Source: Carya illinoinensis (lineage: Eukaryota; Streptophyta; Magnoliopsida; Fagales; Juglandaceae). From it: DNA of 64,000 nt. Below the pieces are notes generated by a model. That model was not told the DNA's origin, searched no databases, and saw nothing but the letters and a program-made list of their open reading frames with translations. The DNA is taken from NCBI RefSeq assembly GCF_018687715.1, contig NC_056753.1, positions 7,959,001 through 8,023,000 on the forward strand, given 5' to 3'. The translations under genes and the position numbers were made by a program. Positions within the stretch are counted from its first letter, which is position 1. Each line of letters opens with the position of its first letter. This document shows positions 23,842-36,208 of the stretch, one piece after another.

Positions 23842-25390
23842 TCAACAAAATTCTCCTGAATAGCTCCCAAACTCCTTAACCAATCCACCCCTAGTACAAC
23901 ATCTCACCCTCCTAGAGTTAATAAAAACATTGGCTAAAACGTGACAGCTTTGCATCTTTAAAAGAACTGCCTTATAGCAACCTAGGCAAGGGAGGGTGTC
24001 CCTATTAGCAACTTGGACTGCCAAGTGGCCTTCTTCCACTGGTAGTTTGGCCCTTCTTGCTACATTCGCATCAATAAAACTATGTGTACTATCAGTATCA
24101 ATGAGAACAATGACTGAGCACGTACCAATTTTCTCATCTAACCTCATAGTCTTGGGAGAAGGTGCCCCTACAATAGCATGCAAGGATATGCCTAATAATT
24201 CAGCTTCTTGTACTACAGGTAAAACCACTGAATTAGGCTGGTCACAGCCTCTTCTTCTTCCAATTCCTCTCCTTCTTCCTCCTTAAATTCCATTCCTTCT
24301 AACAAGTATAACTTTGGCATGCTGCATTTATGTCCAATATGGTACTTTTCATCACAAAAATAACGTAGTCCTTTATCTCTTCTTTCCTGCATTTGGTTGG
24401 GCCTTACACGTTTAATGAGATAAAGATTTCTTATTTGGAATAGTGGGTTAGGTTTCAGGTTTTGGGTTGCTGGAAGTCTCAGCACTAGGTTTTGGACTGG
24501 TAATCTGGGTATGGCATTTTGTTCAGGTAATCTGAGAGGAGAGGACTTTAGTGTAGGTGAATAAGGGTTATTTTGGGCTTGAGTGTTTCGGTAAGGGAAC
24601 TATTTTTGGTCACTTCTTCTTCTTGTAGCCGAGCCAAACCAAAAGTAGCAGCAAAGGTGTTTGGTTTAAACATGGTAACAATAATTCACAATTCATCTTT
24701 TAAACCACTTAGAAAAGTACTTATACGAAATTCTTCACTTACCCCACTTATTTTGTTGGACAGGATCTCAAAAGTAATTTGGTAATCTTCTATGATCCCC
24801 ACCTGCCTTAGTTTGGTGAATGCACCCACTGGATCCCCGTATGCTGAAGGCCCAAATCTGGCGCGGAGAGCCTCCAAGAAATCATTCCCATTTGGTCACT
24901 GGGCTTGATTCTTTCAGCCAATAATACCAAGTCAGCACCTTCCCTCCCATGTGAAAAGAAAAGATTTCCAGCTTGTGATCCTAAGGAGTGTCAAAATAAT
25001 TAAAGAACTACTGTGCCTTTAAGATCCATTTGCTAGGATCTCCTCCATCAAAGCGAGGGAAGTCCAATCGAAAAGACTGAGCCTAGATCCCCTTGTGCCC
25101 CTCAAACAAAGGATTAGCATATCCTCTTGCACCGTTAGAAGGTCCTTCCCCTAAACTGAGTTTAGTTGTAATTTGTACCGAGCTATCATAGCTTGATGCC
25201 AAATTGTTGAGTTGCTATAGCACTCCTTATATTAGCATTCCATCTCTCGACTGCTCCTCTTTTAATGCAGCGGTCTCTCCATGTAAAGAGCTTATTGTGT
25301 CTGATAATTGTGCAGTGCTAGTCGTGTCCCTTCAGTCATGTCGCATGAACGCAACTTTAAAACCAATTTGTTATGGTCCAAGGAGTTAAC
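23842..25390 (-). pseudogene. Reina-like gag and aspartic protease
   Basis: Gag, a proline- and glutamate-rich linker (EEEGEELEEEEAV), then protease IVLIDTDSTHSFIDANVARR. The active site is DTDS where the family has DSGS. Several frame breaks are present. Confidence 0.75.
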
Positions 25391-25480
25391 TTGAACAAGT
25401 TCTGGTAATTCGAGGCACCGAACCCTCCAGCAAACGCACTCGGCGATTTGTGATTTGATATCCTGATGATTCATTCATAT

Positions 25481-25908
25481 TGCTTTGTCCTTAAATAGAC
25501 ACTACAGATTGCAAATAACAGAAAGAAACTGACCCACTACACACGAACTAGTGCATAAACGAATAACCAACCCACTAACAAGTCATGGCCCATCTCATAT
25601 AACAGCCCACTGGCTCCGTCTAACCCTATTAAAATAAAGAAAACCAAAATTACCCTTAACAACTTCAACAATTCTTTAACACACGTATCACTACTAACAC
25701 TTGAGCAATTTTTGGCGTGTAACAGGAAATTAGGAGAGATTTAAGGGTAAAGTCTTCGAGTTTGTCGTGTTTGTGTTTTTGAGTTATTTTCTAATCAATT
25801 ATATCAGTAAAATGTAACGTAATTTTTTTTAATTTAAACAAGAGCCGGTAGAACTCCACGTCAGTGGTGTGCGCAAAAACGAGTGAGCGTAGCGGAATTG
25901 TTTTTGTT
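25481..25908. other. Spacer upstream of the SDE2-like gene
   Basis: No ORF. It may hold part of the Reina-like 5' leader, and its last part is the presumed promoter of the downstream gene. Confidence 0.4.
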
Positions 25909-25916
25909 TATAAATA
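25909..25916 (+). promoter_or_regulatory. TATA box of the SDE2-like gene
   Basis: TATAAATA about 140 bp before the start codon, followed by a pyrimidine-rich leader (TTCTTCTTCTT). Confidence 0.7.
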
Positions 25917-26054
25917 GCCCCAAATCGATTTCTTCTACAGTTCTCTATTTTCGTCGTTCCTCTTCAATCGCTATCTTCTTCTTCTTCTTATTCTTCTTTC
26001 TGTTGAGAATTCGCTCCCTTTTCACGTCGACGAGAGGTGCCACACCCTACACCA

Positions 26055-29000
26055 ATGGCGATGGAGGGTAATAACAGGATGTACCATCTTTTCGTTAAGC
26101 TATTAGACGGCAAAACCCTTACCCTCAGATTCGCCTCCCCAACTGTCTCCGCCATCGCCATCAAGAGCCGTCTCCATGAAATCACCCGAATACCCTCCTG
26201 CCACCAGCGCCTCCTCACCGGCGTCCATCAGATCTCTGATGAATCCACGATCTCGTGCCCCGACGACGGCGTGGCGATCTTCCCCACCGTCAATCTCCTC
26301 CTCCGCCTTGTCGGCGGAAAGGGAGGGTTCGGTTCGCTCCTGCGTGGTGCCGCGACGAAGGCCGGGCAGAAGAAGACGAATAACTTCGACGCGTGCCGCG
26401 ACATGAGTGGGCGGCGGCTGCGGCACGTGAATGCGGAGAAGAAGTTGGAGGAGTGGATGGCGGAGGAGGAACAGAGGAAGCTCGAGAGGATAGCTGAGGA
26501 GTTCATAAAGAAGAAGGCCAAGAAGGGGAAGAAGGGGGTTGGGGAAGGTGAGGCCGAGAAGTATGTGGCGAAGTATCGGGAGGAGTCGGAACGGTGCGTC
26601 GCTGAGGTCCTTGATTCGGTGAACGACGCAGTGAAGCGGAAGGGTGGACCGGCTGGGGGAGCGGAGGCGAAGCGTTTGAAGATTTGGTAAGTTAGTGTTT
26701 CGATTTGGTTTCATATGATCATATTATGTATTTATGTTTGATAACCGGTCTAGAATTGGTGTCTATCTTTGTGCAATAGTACGTCGTTTTTCGTTGAGCT
26801 GTGTTCTACTCATATATATCAAGCTATTTGACACACCGGTTAGGTACTTAGATGCATAGAAAAAGTGCAAAAAGGAATAAAAATTAAATTTAAAACCAGT
26901 ATTTGTTGGTTTGATTTTGTCCGAATAAAGTTTAGGGTTTTTTTCTTCATGATTTAGTTCCCTAATTATGGCATTTGAAAGAGCGCTAGAAACCAGCCTA
27001 TAGAACTCTAAACCTATGAGATAGGCACAAAAGGGTCTGGGGATGTCTTTCGTCAGTCAGCACCTTCAATAGCCAGTGGGACAGATGCCACACAAATTCG
27101 ATTCCAGATTCAAGATCGGGTGAGACTGATGAACAGGCGGGTGGGGATGCAACTGGCTGCAAGGGATTGACTGAATAGAACAGGTGTGGCAGGGAAGGGA
27201 TATTGAATGGAAAGAGTGAGTGAAGTCCAGAATTGAACTATGTGTTGATTATTTGCTTACAAGAAACGAATTAAAGATGCATCATTATCAGCATTGAACT
27301 TTATGTTAAAATTTAGCTTGACCAAACCAGAGAGTGATATTGGGTTTAGATAAGTGCGGCGTTTTTCTTTATAATGGAATAATTCTGTAGAAACCTTCTA
27401 CAGAATTTACGTATAAAAAAAAATTCAGTAGAACCTTCTAGCAAACAAGAGGTTTTGTTGTTATTATCCCCTTGTGTGTGGTATACGTTGATACTCATTG
27501 CAGGTTAATTTTATTTTAAGTTTTTTGATGTTTGCAACGGTTGAGTTTTTCAGGATGGGAAAGCGAAAAATGGCAGAAAGTGATAGCGATGATACGGATG
27601 AGGATGGCAGTGATGAGGAAGAAGAAAGGGAGAAATCTGTTGTATTAAATAATGGTAACAATTCTGATTCAAGCAAGGAAGCTGAGGGGAGTTTTGGTTC
27701 AGTTACTGGTGGAAAACATGAGGACGCATTTTCTGGTGGACCATCCTGTGAAAGTGGTTCAGAGGAAGACAAAGAGACTGTTATGCAGGGAATGGTGGAA
27801 TCTGGTGGTTGCAAAGTTAGGGAATCTCTTCATTCTGATGCAGTTGAACCAGAAAGTAATGACAAGAAGAATTCTCGAAGTACAACTGTACCTTGTTTGG
27901 AGACTGCATTAGTTTCGGAATCTGAAGCATTGCCAGCTGAAAAGCTGGAAGAAGCAACCAGTGAACTCCCCAATGGCTTGAGTGCAGAAAACGAGGATGG
28001 TCTTGAAAGTGCATCAGCTGATGCTGAAGCCAATTCCTCAGAGTCTAAATCTAGAGTTCTTGAGGAAACAGTTGCCGGTGAAAATACTGAAGAAATGGAG
28101 AAGCCCCTAAATTTTGATGAATTTAATACAGCTGCAGAGATGGAGGTATGCTTAATGAGACTGATCTCTGATTTCTACATTTTTCTCTTTGCTGTATGTT
28201 CTTGAGATTGATTTACTTTCAATTAATGTTTGTATTTTCATTTTTCTCTAAAGATATGGATTATCTTTGTTCCTTTGGTAGTAATAAATATGTTACCTTT
28301 GTACGGCTTGGTCAGGTTGCTTTTTTTTCTTTTTTAAGTCTGCAATCAAAAAACTGATTCCATATATATAAGGTTAGGACGCCATCATTCGCCCATTTGT
28401 TAAGGAAATAAAAGACGAGTAGATCCAAACTCTTTGGGTGATGTCTAGTATATTTTCTTTGGCTCTTGGCATGCACCCGGCATGATTTGGGATTTCTCAA
28501 ATTGCCAAATTGTGCTGTGTCACGTTGGAGTTGTGTTGAAGATGACTCAAGCGTAAGTGGTGCTATATTTGAAGGGTCGTGTCCATTTGAAGCTGCCTAT
28601 TTTTCCATTATATCTTTGCAGAGACTTGGATACTTATCCTTCCCTTTTACATATTTGGGGGGCACATCCTAAAAACACCCAATCTTCACCTTATAAGATA
28701 AGATGAAGGGTTTTTGCAGCTACTGTGAACGATGATGAGGTGAAACTTTGAGATTGGGGAGGTTTGAGAGGTTGAAGGAATTTTCATTTAACTGTATAGC
28801 AGTCATTGTTTATGTGATTCAGCGTGTTTACGTGTTTCCATCGCATTTTGTTTATCTTATAGGATATGTTTTCATTTGGTGGCTTGCATTTTGTACTGCC
28901 GACTCTTATGTTGATTAGTAAGCTTATTGTCAGATGTCAAGTAAATAAAGAAGTTTTACACATCAATATATATTGTTAAGAAAAGAAATAGAAATGTTCT

Positions 29001-29363
29001 TTCCTTTTCTGCTGTTTGTCTTGATCTTGAAGCTGTGATTTATGCATGGTCTTTGTTGAACGAATTTCAAGGCTGCATATATGCAAGCCATTATGCCTTC
29101 CCATGTCATTTTGGTTACTATTATTGACATTATTCAAGCCCCAATGTTCAGTTAATGAGGCTGATTCTACATCATCTCTAATGTTTTCTTTTTGCCACGA
29201 CCATAATGGATTGCAGGTACTTGGCATGGAAAGGTTGAAGTCGGAATTGCAAGCACGTGGATTAAAATGTGGGGGTACTTTGCAAGAGCGTGCTGCCAGG
29301 ATTTTCCTGCTAAAATCTACACCTTTGGATAAGCTCCCTAAGAAGCTGCTGGCTAAAAAATGA
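26055..29363 (+). CDS. SDE2: SDE2-like protein (ubiquitin-like fold, GGKGG motif, SAP-like C-terminus)
   Basis: Exons 26055-26686, 27554-28145 and 29217-29363, with clean GT-AG junctions (TG|G, then GAG|GTA). The ATG at 26055 (ACCAATGGCG) gives [19 protein letters not shown]. Residues 1 to about 85 form a ubiquitin-like fold ending [16 protein letters not shown]. In SDE2 proteins the fold is cut after GG, leaving a new N-terminal Lys. Next come a basic helical part ([28 protein letters not shown]) and an acidic Ser/Glu-rich disordered region in exon 2. The C-terminal [20 protein letters not shown] is the SAP-like domain. Yeast and animal SDE2 act in the nucleus, in splicing of selected introns and in genome stability. 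The plant role is inferred. The first intron is 867 bp, the second about 1070 bp. All domains are intact. Confidence 0.92.
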
Positions 29364-30540
29364 TGCCAACATGTGTTTGTTCTGTTCCTCTCACTTTTTA
29401 AATATAACTACTTAGGTTGAATCATCCTGTATAATTTTTTTTTTTTTTTTTTTTTTCTTTACTCACTTCTGTTCAACTGCATATGGCTTGTAATATGTAC
29501 GACATCTGGATTTCGCTGCTTCTTCTTCTTCTTCTTCTTCTTCTTCTTCTTCTTCTAACTACAATAATCAAGACATGCTTCATAATGCAAATCTTGAACG
29601 TCTACTGTATTCACATCAGTTGAAGGGCTAATATAGATATCTCTCTTGCTTCAACCAGGAACTGTAGTAAATTATTTTTATTTCTTATGCTGGTAAATAA
29701 GCACTTTTGTAAGATCAGGTTGTTGGTTTAGGAACTGAAATGGAAGGTAAAAGAGAACACTTATCGTCTCTTATCTCTTACACTATTTATTAATATGTGA
29801 TTTGCCCCGGTGTGTCCCCCGTGGGGTGCTCCAGTACTCTTTGTAGGGCTAGAAAAAAAATAAAAAAAAAAATTCAGTCGAGCAGGACCACAGCATCCGG
29901 TATAATTTTTGTATTTTGAAAACTGATTTGAACCAAAATGGACCAGTATATATATTTTTTAATTTTTTATATTATATAAAATATTATATATATAACTTTT
30001 TATATCATATTATATATGTTATACTTTAAATTGCTAATTAATATAACAAAATATTTTAATCTTATTATTCATTTCTATTAATTTTATAACATAAAATTAA
30101 TATAATATAAAATTTTCATATTAAACAGAAAAATTAATATTAAACTATTAATATAAACTTACTAATTCTGATATATCTCTTATACCATAAAAGTGGCTAT
30201 CCTTAATTGAACAGGGATGAACAATAACTTTTGTTCGGCACTTTCTTTATTTTTCGTTTCTGCCTCTATGTAGAGCTCGTTATTATTACAGTTTTGTCTT
30301 GGCTTTTGTATTTTACATTCTGCTTGTGTCCCTTTGCGAGTATTTTTATTTCAATGTTGCCTCTGGTTCCTGTGTTATTTGATTTTTTTTTTATTCTGCC
30401 GATGCCCCTGTTTGACAAAGTATTATTACGTCTTTACCCTTGATTGATGAACAGTGTTTCTTCAACCACCATTTTTTTCACAATTTTGCCTGTGTTTTCT
30501 CGATAAATTCCCTTCCCTTTTGTGTTTTGAGTTCTTCTAT
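29364..30540. other. Intergenic, AT-rich
   Basis: It contains the 3' UTR of the SDE2-like gene, a T run (29430-29457), the (CTT)n tract and a very AT-rich block 29950-30180. No gene is seen. Confidence 0.5.
29518..29556. repeat. (CTT)n microsatellite
   Basis: About 12 to 13 uninterrupted CTT units. Confidence 0.95.
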
Positions 30541-30639
30541 ACAAGGACCTACTGTTCACGCAACCTCCCCACTCCACCTACGTGGTAAATTAATATTTTT
30601 TTTTTTTTAGGGAAAATGCGGGCATTTTGGTCAGATTTT

Positions 30640-31080
30640 AGATTTCAATTCCATACCCCCCCCCTCCGCATTCTTCATTTGTGCTGCATTCTCCCGCATC
30701 CTCCCCCCTCCCCCCCTGGTCGTTTTTTGTGAAGTCGAACGTTGGCCGGCGCTGGCCGCACAGCAGGTGAAAAATACTCTGGAAAGGGGGTTGTTGCAGC
30801 ACTATGGCACCGTGTGGGTCCATCATTCCGACACGGTGTTGGGTCGGTCGGCTGGGTTTGAGTCATTGCAGAACCCCGATCGCGGTGGGCAAGGTGGTCC
30901 ACGTCTGTTGCCGGAAGTCGAGTGGCACAAACAGAACCAAGCGGAACTGTTCTGAGAGAAGGGAATCGGGTCCACTATCAACGTCGGCAACAATCCGTGG
31001 TGGTAATCACCAAGCTCCGGCTGGTATATTTCCGTAAGTCCCTCCTCGACCGTAAGTCCCTCCTCAAGTGTCGATTAATT
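30640..31080 (+). promoter_or_regulatory. GC-rich block, presumed promoter and untranslated first exon of the FRS gene
   Basis: GC-rich with many CpGs in otherwise AT-rich surroundings (CCCCCCCCTCC, GTTGGCCGGCGCTGGCCGC). It lies about 1.3 kb upstream of the FRS start codon. An acceptor (CCCAATACTTAG) stands just before that ATG, which implies an untranslated upstream exon. A tandem CCGTAAGTCCCTCCTC pair at 31033-31065 could supply donors. No transcript evidence is available. Confidence 0.4.
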
Positions 31081-31841
31081 CAATATATGTATGAAAATTT
31101 TTTCCTTTTCTTGAAGCTTCTGTTATTACGTTTAGTATTAAAGGAGAATTTTATATTTGTTGGATGTAAATATTTGGGTATGTCGAAGAGGTTGATGTTC
31201 TGGTGTTAAAGTGATGAATTCGAATTTTTTTGATCTGTTGCTTATAATTGTGTTAGGGTTTGCTGCATGTTTATAGGGTTTTGATTCCCTTGCTGTTTGA
31301 AGATGCATGGCATTTACGGCATGATGTTTTGGTTAACAATCTGGGGCATTTCGAAATATTTCCTTCTATAAATATGTAGAACAGAATTAGACATGGACTT
31401 TAAGTCCGATTCTGGAGGCTCAGTTGAAGCTTACTGGTTTAGAAATTGTAGGTGATGTATGTACCTAGCTGTATGCCAAAGTAGGTGTTGTTTAGTTTAA
31501 CTTATAGTTTGTGATTTCATTTGGCACCTGAGAGGTGAAAGTCAGTATGGATCATTTGGGTTTTTATGAAATGAATTTGATTGTGATAATCATGATGCTG
31601 CTTTTGTGTTTGTTGATGCATGAGATTGGAATGGAGGGAATAACAAATTGTCAATTGAATGGAGGACCCACCTGATTAACATGATTTTCCTTTCTTCTTG
31701 TTAAAATTTTGTTATTCATAATCACAAGGAGGCAATGACTGACTTCGTTTAGCTCTTTTGAGAGGGAAATCAAAAACCCATGACCCCATCTATCTTTAAA
31801 TTTCTCCAGCTCATTTACAGCCTCTTCTTCTTCTTCTTCTT

Positions 31842-31845
<4 letters not shown>

Positions 31846-31915
<70 letters not shown>
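31846..31915. repeat. (GT)35 microsatellite next to (CTT)n
   Basis: About 35 uninterrupted GT units, preceded by about seven TTC units, inside the presumed leader intron of the FRS gene. Confidence 0.95.
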
Positions 31916-31918
<3 letters not shown>

Positions 31919-32365
31919 AATGAACAAAAATATTTAAGGACAAGACCATAAATAATACATAGTGGGCCTCCCATGAATTTGACTAATTTGGTGTGACATG
32001 GCACATAGAATCTGTTTTAGCAGCCAAAAATCCTGCCTTGGATATCCGTTAGCTTGCTTATCGCATTTACAAGTGACCTTTTTGCTCTTGAATGGGACTA
32101 CTTGTAATGAGGTTTTTGGGCAGTTTTTGGCAAGCTCTTGAACATCTAATTAGGGGTGTTTATTTTCTGTACTTGGAGTATGCCTAATTAGGTTATGAGG
32201 ATTGATTATGAGGGTTAGATAGCATTTTTCCTGGTTATTTTTAATTTTTTTGACATTATATTTTGAATGCATGTTGCAGTTGCCTGATTAGGGTAATGTG
32301 GTGGTTGAGGGATTTCTTATGTTGATGCATTATTCTTGTTCCCAATACTTAGTCCAGCAATCGTG

Positions 32366-35300
32366 ATGGGCAAAGAGGAATATGGAAGGCCACCCAGGCC
32401 ATCTACATCGACTTCTACCACCCATGTAGGATACACACAAGTTATTTGATTCTATTATGTTGTCAAAAGCTTTCCTGTTACATTTACTTAATCCATTAAA
32501 GGTGCTTTTTTTGTATGTTATAGGGATATTATGGTACTATAAATCCATATAATCCACCATATATGATGCCTTCAAATACATTTCCAATTCCATATCCATA
32601 TGCTTGGGGTAGCCAGGTAAAGTTATTTTACCTTTTCCTATATATATATATTAATTTTGTTGCGTGGGTTTGAGTTATTATAACCCAGTGGGTAGGTAAC
32701 TGCAATATGTCGCAGTGCCACCCTTTGGACCAAACATGGCATCCTCAATGGTGAGTAATCCGAAGGAGTTGGGTCGAGATGAAGATACAAACCAGGTAGG
32801 AGGCTTCATTCGAATCTTGCAACCATTTTATAAAAAATTTTTGGGGTTAGTGCGTGCGTGGGTTTGGGTTCTTCTAACATAGTCAGAGTTCGTGCAGTAT
32901 GTGCCAATGCGATCCTTTGGACCAATGATGCTATCTCCTCCGTGGAGTAATCCGGAGGAGTTCAGCCGAGGTGAACATACCACGCAGGTAGTTCACCTCA
33001 ATCTCATCTTTAATATTTTTTTGAATTTAATTAATTATGTTTTTATTTTTAATTTATGGTTTGGGAGCGGGTTTGGAGCATTTCTAATAGTGGGGTGGGT
33101 AACTGCAGTATGTGGCAATGCCACCCCCCTTCGCAATGCCACCATTTGTCCCTTCGTTGCCATCCCCTCCTGTGAGTAATCCGGAAGAGCTCAGCCGAGG
33201 TGAACACACCACGCAGGTAGTGAACCAACCAATCTTATCTTTAAGATTTTTTTGAATTTAATTAAATATGTTTTTATTTTTAATTTTTGGTTTGGGAGCG
33301 GGTTTGGAGCATTTCTAACACAGTGGGGTGGGTAACTGCAGTATGTGGCAATGCCACCCCCCTTCGCAATGCCACCATTTGTCCCTTCATTGCCATCCCC
33401 TCCGTCAAGTAATCCGGAGGAGTTCAGCCGAGGTGAACCCCAAACCACGCAGGTAGTTCACCTCAATCTGACCTTTAATATTTTTTATTATTTAATTAAT
33501 TATCTTCGTTATTTATTTTTTTTTTGCGTGCGTGTGTTTGATATATTAACACAGTGGATGGGTATTCGCAATATGTTGCAATGCCACCCCCTTCGCAAAA
33601 CCAACCTTTGGACCTCCGTGTCCATCCCCTCCGTTGAGTATTCCTGAGGAGTTGAGACGACCTGAAGATTCGATGCAGGTGGCTGACTTCATTATTTTGC
33701 TGCAACTCTATATTTCCCATGAAGGATATTTTTTGTTAGACTAGTGCGTGCGTGGGTTTCAGTTATTCTAACACAGTGCAACTTTGTGGGTAACTGCAGT
33801 ATTCCTCATTGCCACCCTTTGGACCAACCATGCCATCCCCTACGTCGAGTAATCCTGATGAGTCGAGACGAGTTGAAAATACAACTCAGGTAGTTCACTT
33901 CAGTCTATTTTCCTTGTTTTTTCTTCTACCTCCATATTTTCCTTACTGATTAACACAGTAAGGAAAATACAGCATTCAACAATGCCACCGTGCGGACCAA
34001 GTACCCCCTACCCACATTGCGCAACTGAAATACATGTTGGAGGTACACGTTTAGTCATACGAGTTAACATCCCATGCCATATTGTTAAAACCTAATATTG
34101 GTTATATTTATTTTCAGAAACTGAACCGAACATAAATATATCGCCAGATGCGGAGGGGATGAATGATCTATCAGATGATGATGAGAAAGTTGACCCTCCA
34201 ATAGCTGGTATGAAATTTCCATCTGATAATGAGGTTTTGCTGTATTACAAACGATATGCCAAACAAGAGGGTTTTGGTGTTATTATCAAACGGACAAAGA
34301 GAGATCTAGATGGGAATGCCAAATATGTGACGATTGGCTGTGCACGTGGGGGAAGGTATTATCCAAGCTATAGTAATTTAGCTAAGCCCCAACCAACGAC
34401 AAAAACCGATTGTAAGGCAAAAGTAAATGCTCAGGTTGTGAATGGTGAATGGGTGTTGACCAGTGTTGAACTGCTTCACAACCATAGTACTGTTAGCCCA
34501 AAGAATTCTAGATTCTTTAGATCTCACATAGTTTTAGATGAATACAGTCAAAGGATGCTCTATTTGAATGACAGCGGATATTCAGATGAATAAAAATTTC
34601 CAAACACTTGTAACTGAAGCTGAGGGGTTTGAGAATTTGGAGTTCCAAGAGAAAGATTGCAGGAATTATATCGACAAAGCCAGATATTTAAGAATGGGTA
34701 AAGGAGGTGGTGAAGCACCAAATGACTACTTTACAAGAATGAGGAAAATGAATGATGGGTTTGTGTCCGTCATGGATGTGGATGATGAGTTTAGAGTCAG
34801 GAATGTATTTTGGGCTGACGCACGAAGTCGGGCAGCATATGAGTTTTTTGGAGATGTTATCACTTTTGATACTACGTACCTAACAAATAGGTACGGAATG
34901 TCGTTTGCTCCCTTCGTTGGTGTCAACCATCATGGACAGTTCATACTTCTGGGGGCAGGGTTGATATCAAGCGAGGATACAAGTACGTTTGTTTGGTTGT
35001 TTGAAGCATGGTTAGAATACATGAATGGACGGGCACCCCAAGCCATTATAACAGACCAAGACCGTGCAATGAAGAATGTCATTGGCATTGTATTCCCGCA
35101 AACAAGGCATAGATACTGTCTCTGGCATATAATGCGGAAATTGCCAGAGAAATTGGGATCCCATAGTGATTACGACGCAGGGTTGAAGGCCAGCATTCAG
35201 AATGCAGTCTATGACACACAGACTTGTGATGAATTTGAGGAGAAATGGCAGCAGCTAATTCATAAGTATGGCCTAATGGGAAATGCATGGTTGGAGGGGT

Positions 35301-36208
35301 TGTACACAGAGAGGTCTTTTTGGGTACCGGTTTATTTGAAAGGTGTATTTTGGACAGGTATGAGCACTACCCAGCGGTCTAAAAGCATGAACGCCTTCTT
35401 CGACGGATATGTCCATTCCGGTATGACGTTGAAAGAATTTGTCGATCAATATAATAATGCTTTGAGGAAGAAGGTGGAGACAGAGACGGCAGCTGATTTC
35501 CAATCATGTAACCAAACGATCCCATGTGTTTCGTCATTCAAAATTGAGAGACAGTTTCAATCATTGTATACAAATGCTAAATTTAAAGAGGTTCAATCCG
35601 AGGTTTGGGGGATGCTTTTATGTAACCCTTCGCTTGTCAGCACACAAGGCAGCATTTCTGCTTTCGATGTGCTCAAAGAGATTTCCACCCCCGATGGACA
35701 AACCAAAATTGTGAAATACAACGTTTACTTGAATGAAGAGGAATTCGAAGTTAAATGCACTTGTGGCCTGTTTGAAATGAGGGAGATTATCTGTAGGCAT
35801 GCATTTAAAGTCTGTCAACTGAAGTACATTCATCACGTGCCAGATAAATATGTCTTAGATCGATGGAGGAAAGACATAAAGAGATCTTACAGGCTGGTTA
35901 AGAGTAGCTATGATGATTGTCGGGGCAATACGGATTCAAGGCGGCATGACGTTGTTGTTAAACGATGTCTAAGATTTGTGAGACGTGTACCATGGAATGA
36001 TGAGCATGTTAGTTCTTTCTTTCAGCTATTGGAAGAGTTTAAGCAGAAGGTAGTAGGATTACAGGCTGAGTCAGGATCAACGAGGTTGAAATCGAATGTC
36101 GATGCCGATAGAGGTAAGAAAATATTAAGTCCACATGTTGTTCGTGGGAAGGGGAGACTGCCAACTCGAAGAAAGGTCCCAATGGTCGAGAAGGCTAGGA
36201 GGAAGTGA
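32366..36208 (+). CDS. FAR1-RELATED SEQUENCE protein with proline-rich N-terminal exon array; frameshifted
   Basis: FAR1/FRS proteins are nuclear transcription factors derived from Mutator-like (MULE) transposases. Exons: 32366-32425 (MGKEEYGRPPRP), 32524-32616, then an array of short exons (listed separately), 33973-34042, and the long exon 34118-36220. The DNA-binding zinc finger lies at about 34190-34520 (GCARGGRYYPS, TDCKAKVNAQ, LLHNHS). The transposase-like domain shows VITFDTTYLTNRYGM and IITDQDRAMKNVIG. The SWIM finger is VKCTCGLFEMREIICRHAF (about 35745-35810). One extra base at about 34575-34577 shifts the frame between the finger and the transposase-like part: the first frame ends DSGYSDE-stop, the second continues DIQMNKNFQTLV. 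A TGA at 36206-36208 precedes the donor at 36221. A last small exon (36320-36400, TYRRIFVEEEQ) would follow. It is either a recent pseudogene or contains a sequence error. Confidence 0.85.
32706..34042 (+). repeat. Tandem array of seven related short exons in the FRS gene
   Basis: Exon-like units begin at 32706, 32898, 33109, 33342, 33572, 33800 and 33973, with spacings of 192, 211, 233, 230, 228 and 173 bp. Units one to six start TAT (YVAMPPFGP-like) and end with CAG before GTAG (NPEEFSRGE-HTTQ-like). The introns are duplicated too: the same text (TTTGGGAGCGGGTTTGGAGC) occurs before units three and four. Lengths are 90, 90, 108, 111, 107, 90 and 70 bp. Units with multiples of three are phase 0-0. 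The first and fifth units have AA in place of the acceptor AG, and the fifth is one base short of a multiple of three. Confidence 0.9.

Larger units (their letters stand above)
22467..25480 (-). mobile_element. Reina-like Gypsy element fragment (gag to RNase H)
   Basis: Gag with FRLDFPRFDGGDPSKW near 25050 and a knuckle CDEKYHIGHKC near 24330-24350, protease with DTDSTHSFID near 24090, RT 23046-23645, and RNase H 22470-22830. It ends within RNase H (GHKFKVRT) at the junction with Copia element 2. No LTR could be recognised on its 5' side (25480-25730). RT motifs place it in the Reina-type chromoviruses, unlike the Tekay-type integrase at 16630-17820, so the two are not parts of one element. 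Confidence 0.82.

Noticed and set aside
16630..25480. A single Gypsy element split by the Copia insertion
   Set aside because: The integrase and RT belong to different chromovirus types, and about 250 residues between them are missing, so it is not supported as one element.
26103..26714. Long minus-strand ORF of 203 codons opposite the SDE2 first exon
   Set aside because: It is the GC-rich shadow of the real exon, low in complexity, with no domain and no promoter.
31651..32004. ORF with a long His-Thr run
   Set aside because: It is the GT microsatellite read on the minus strand.
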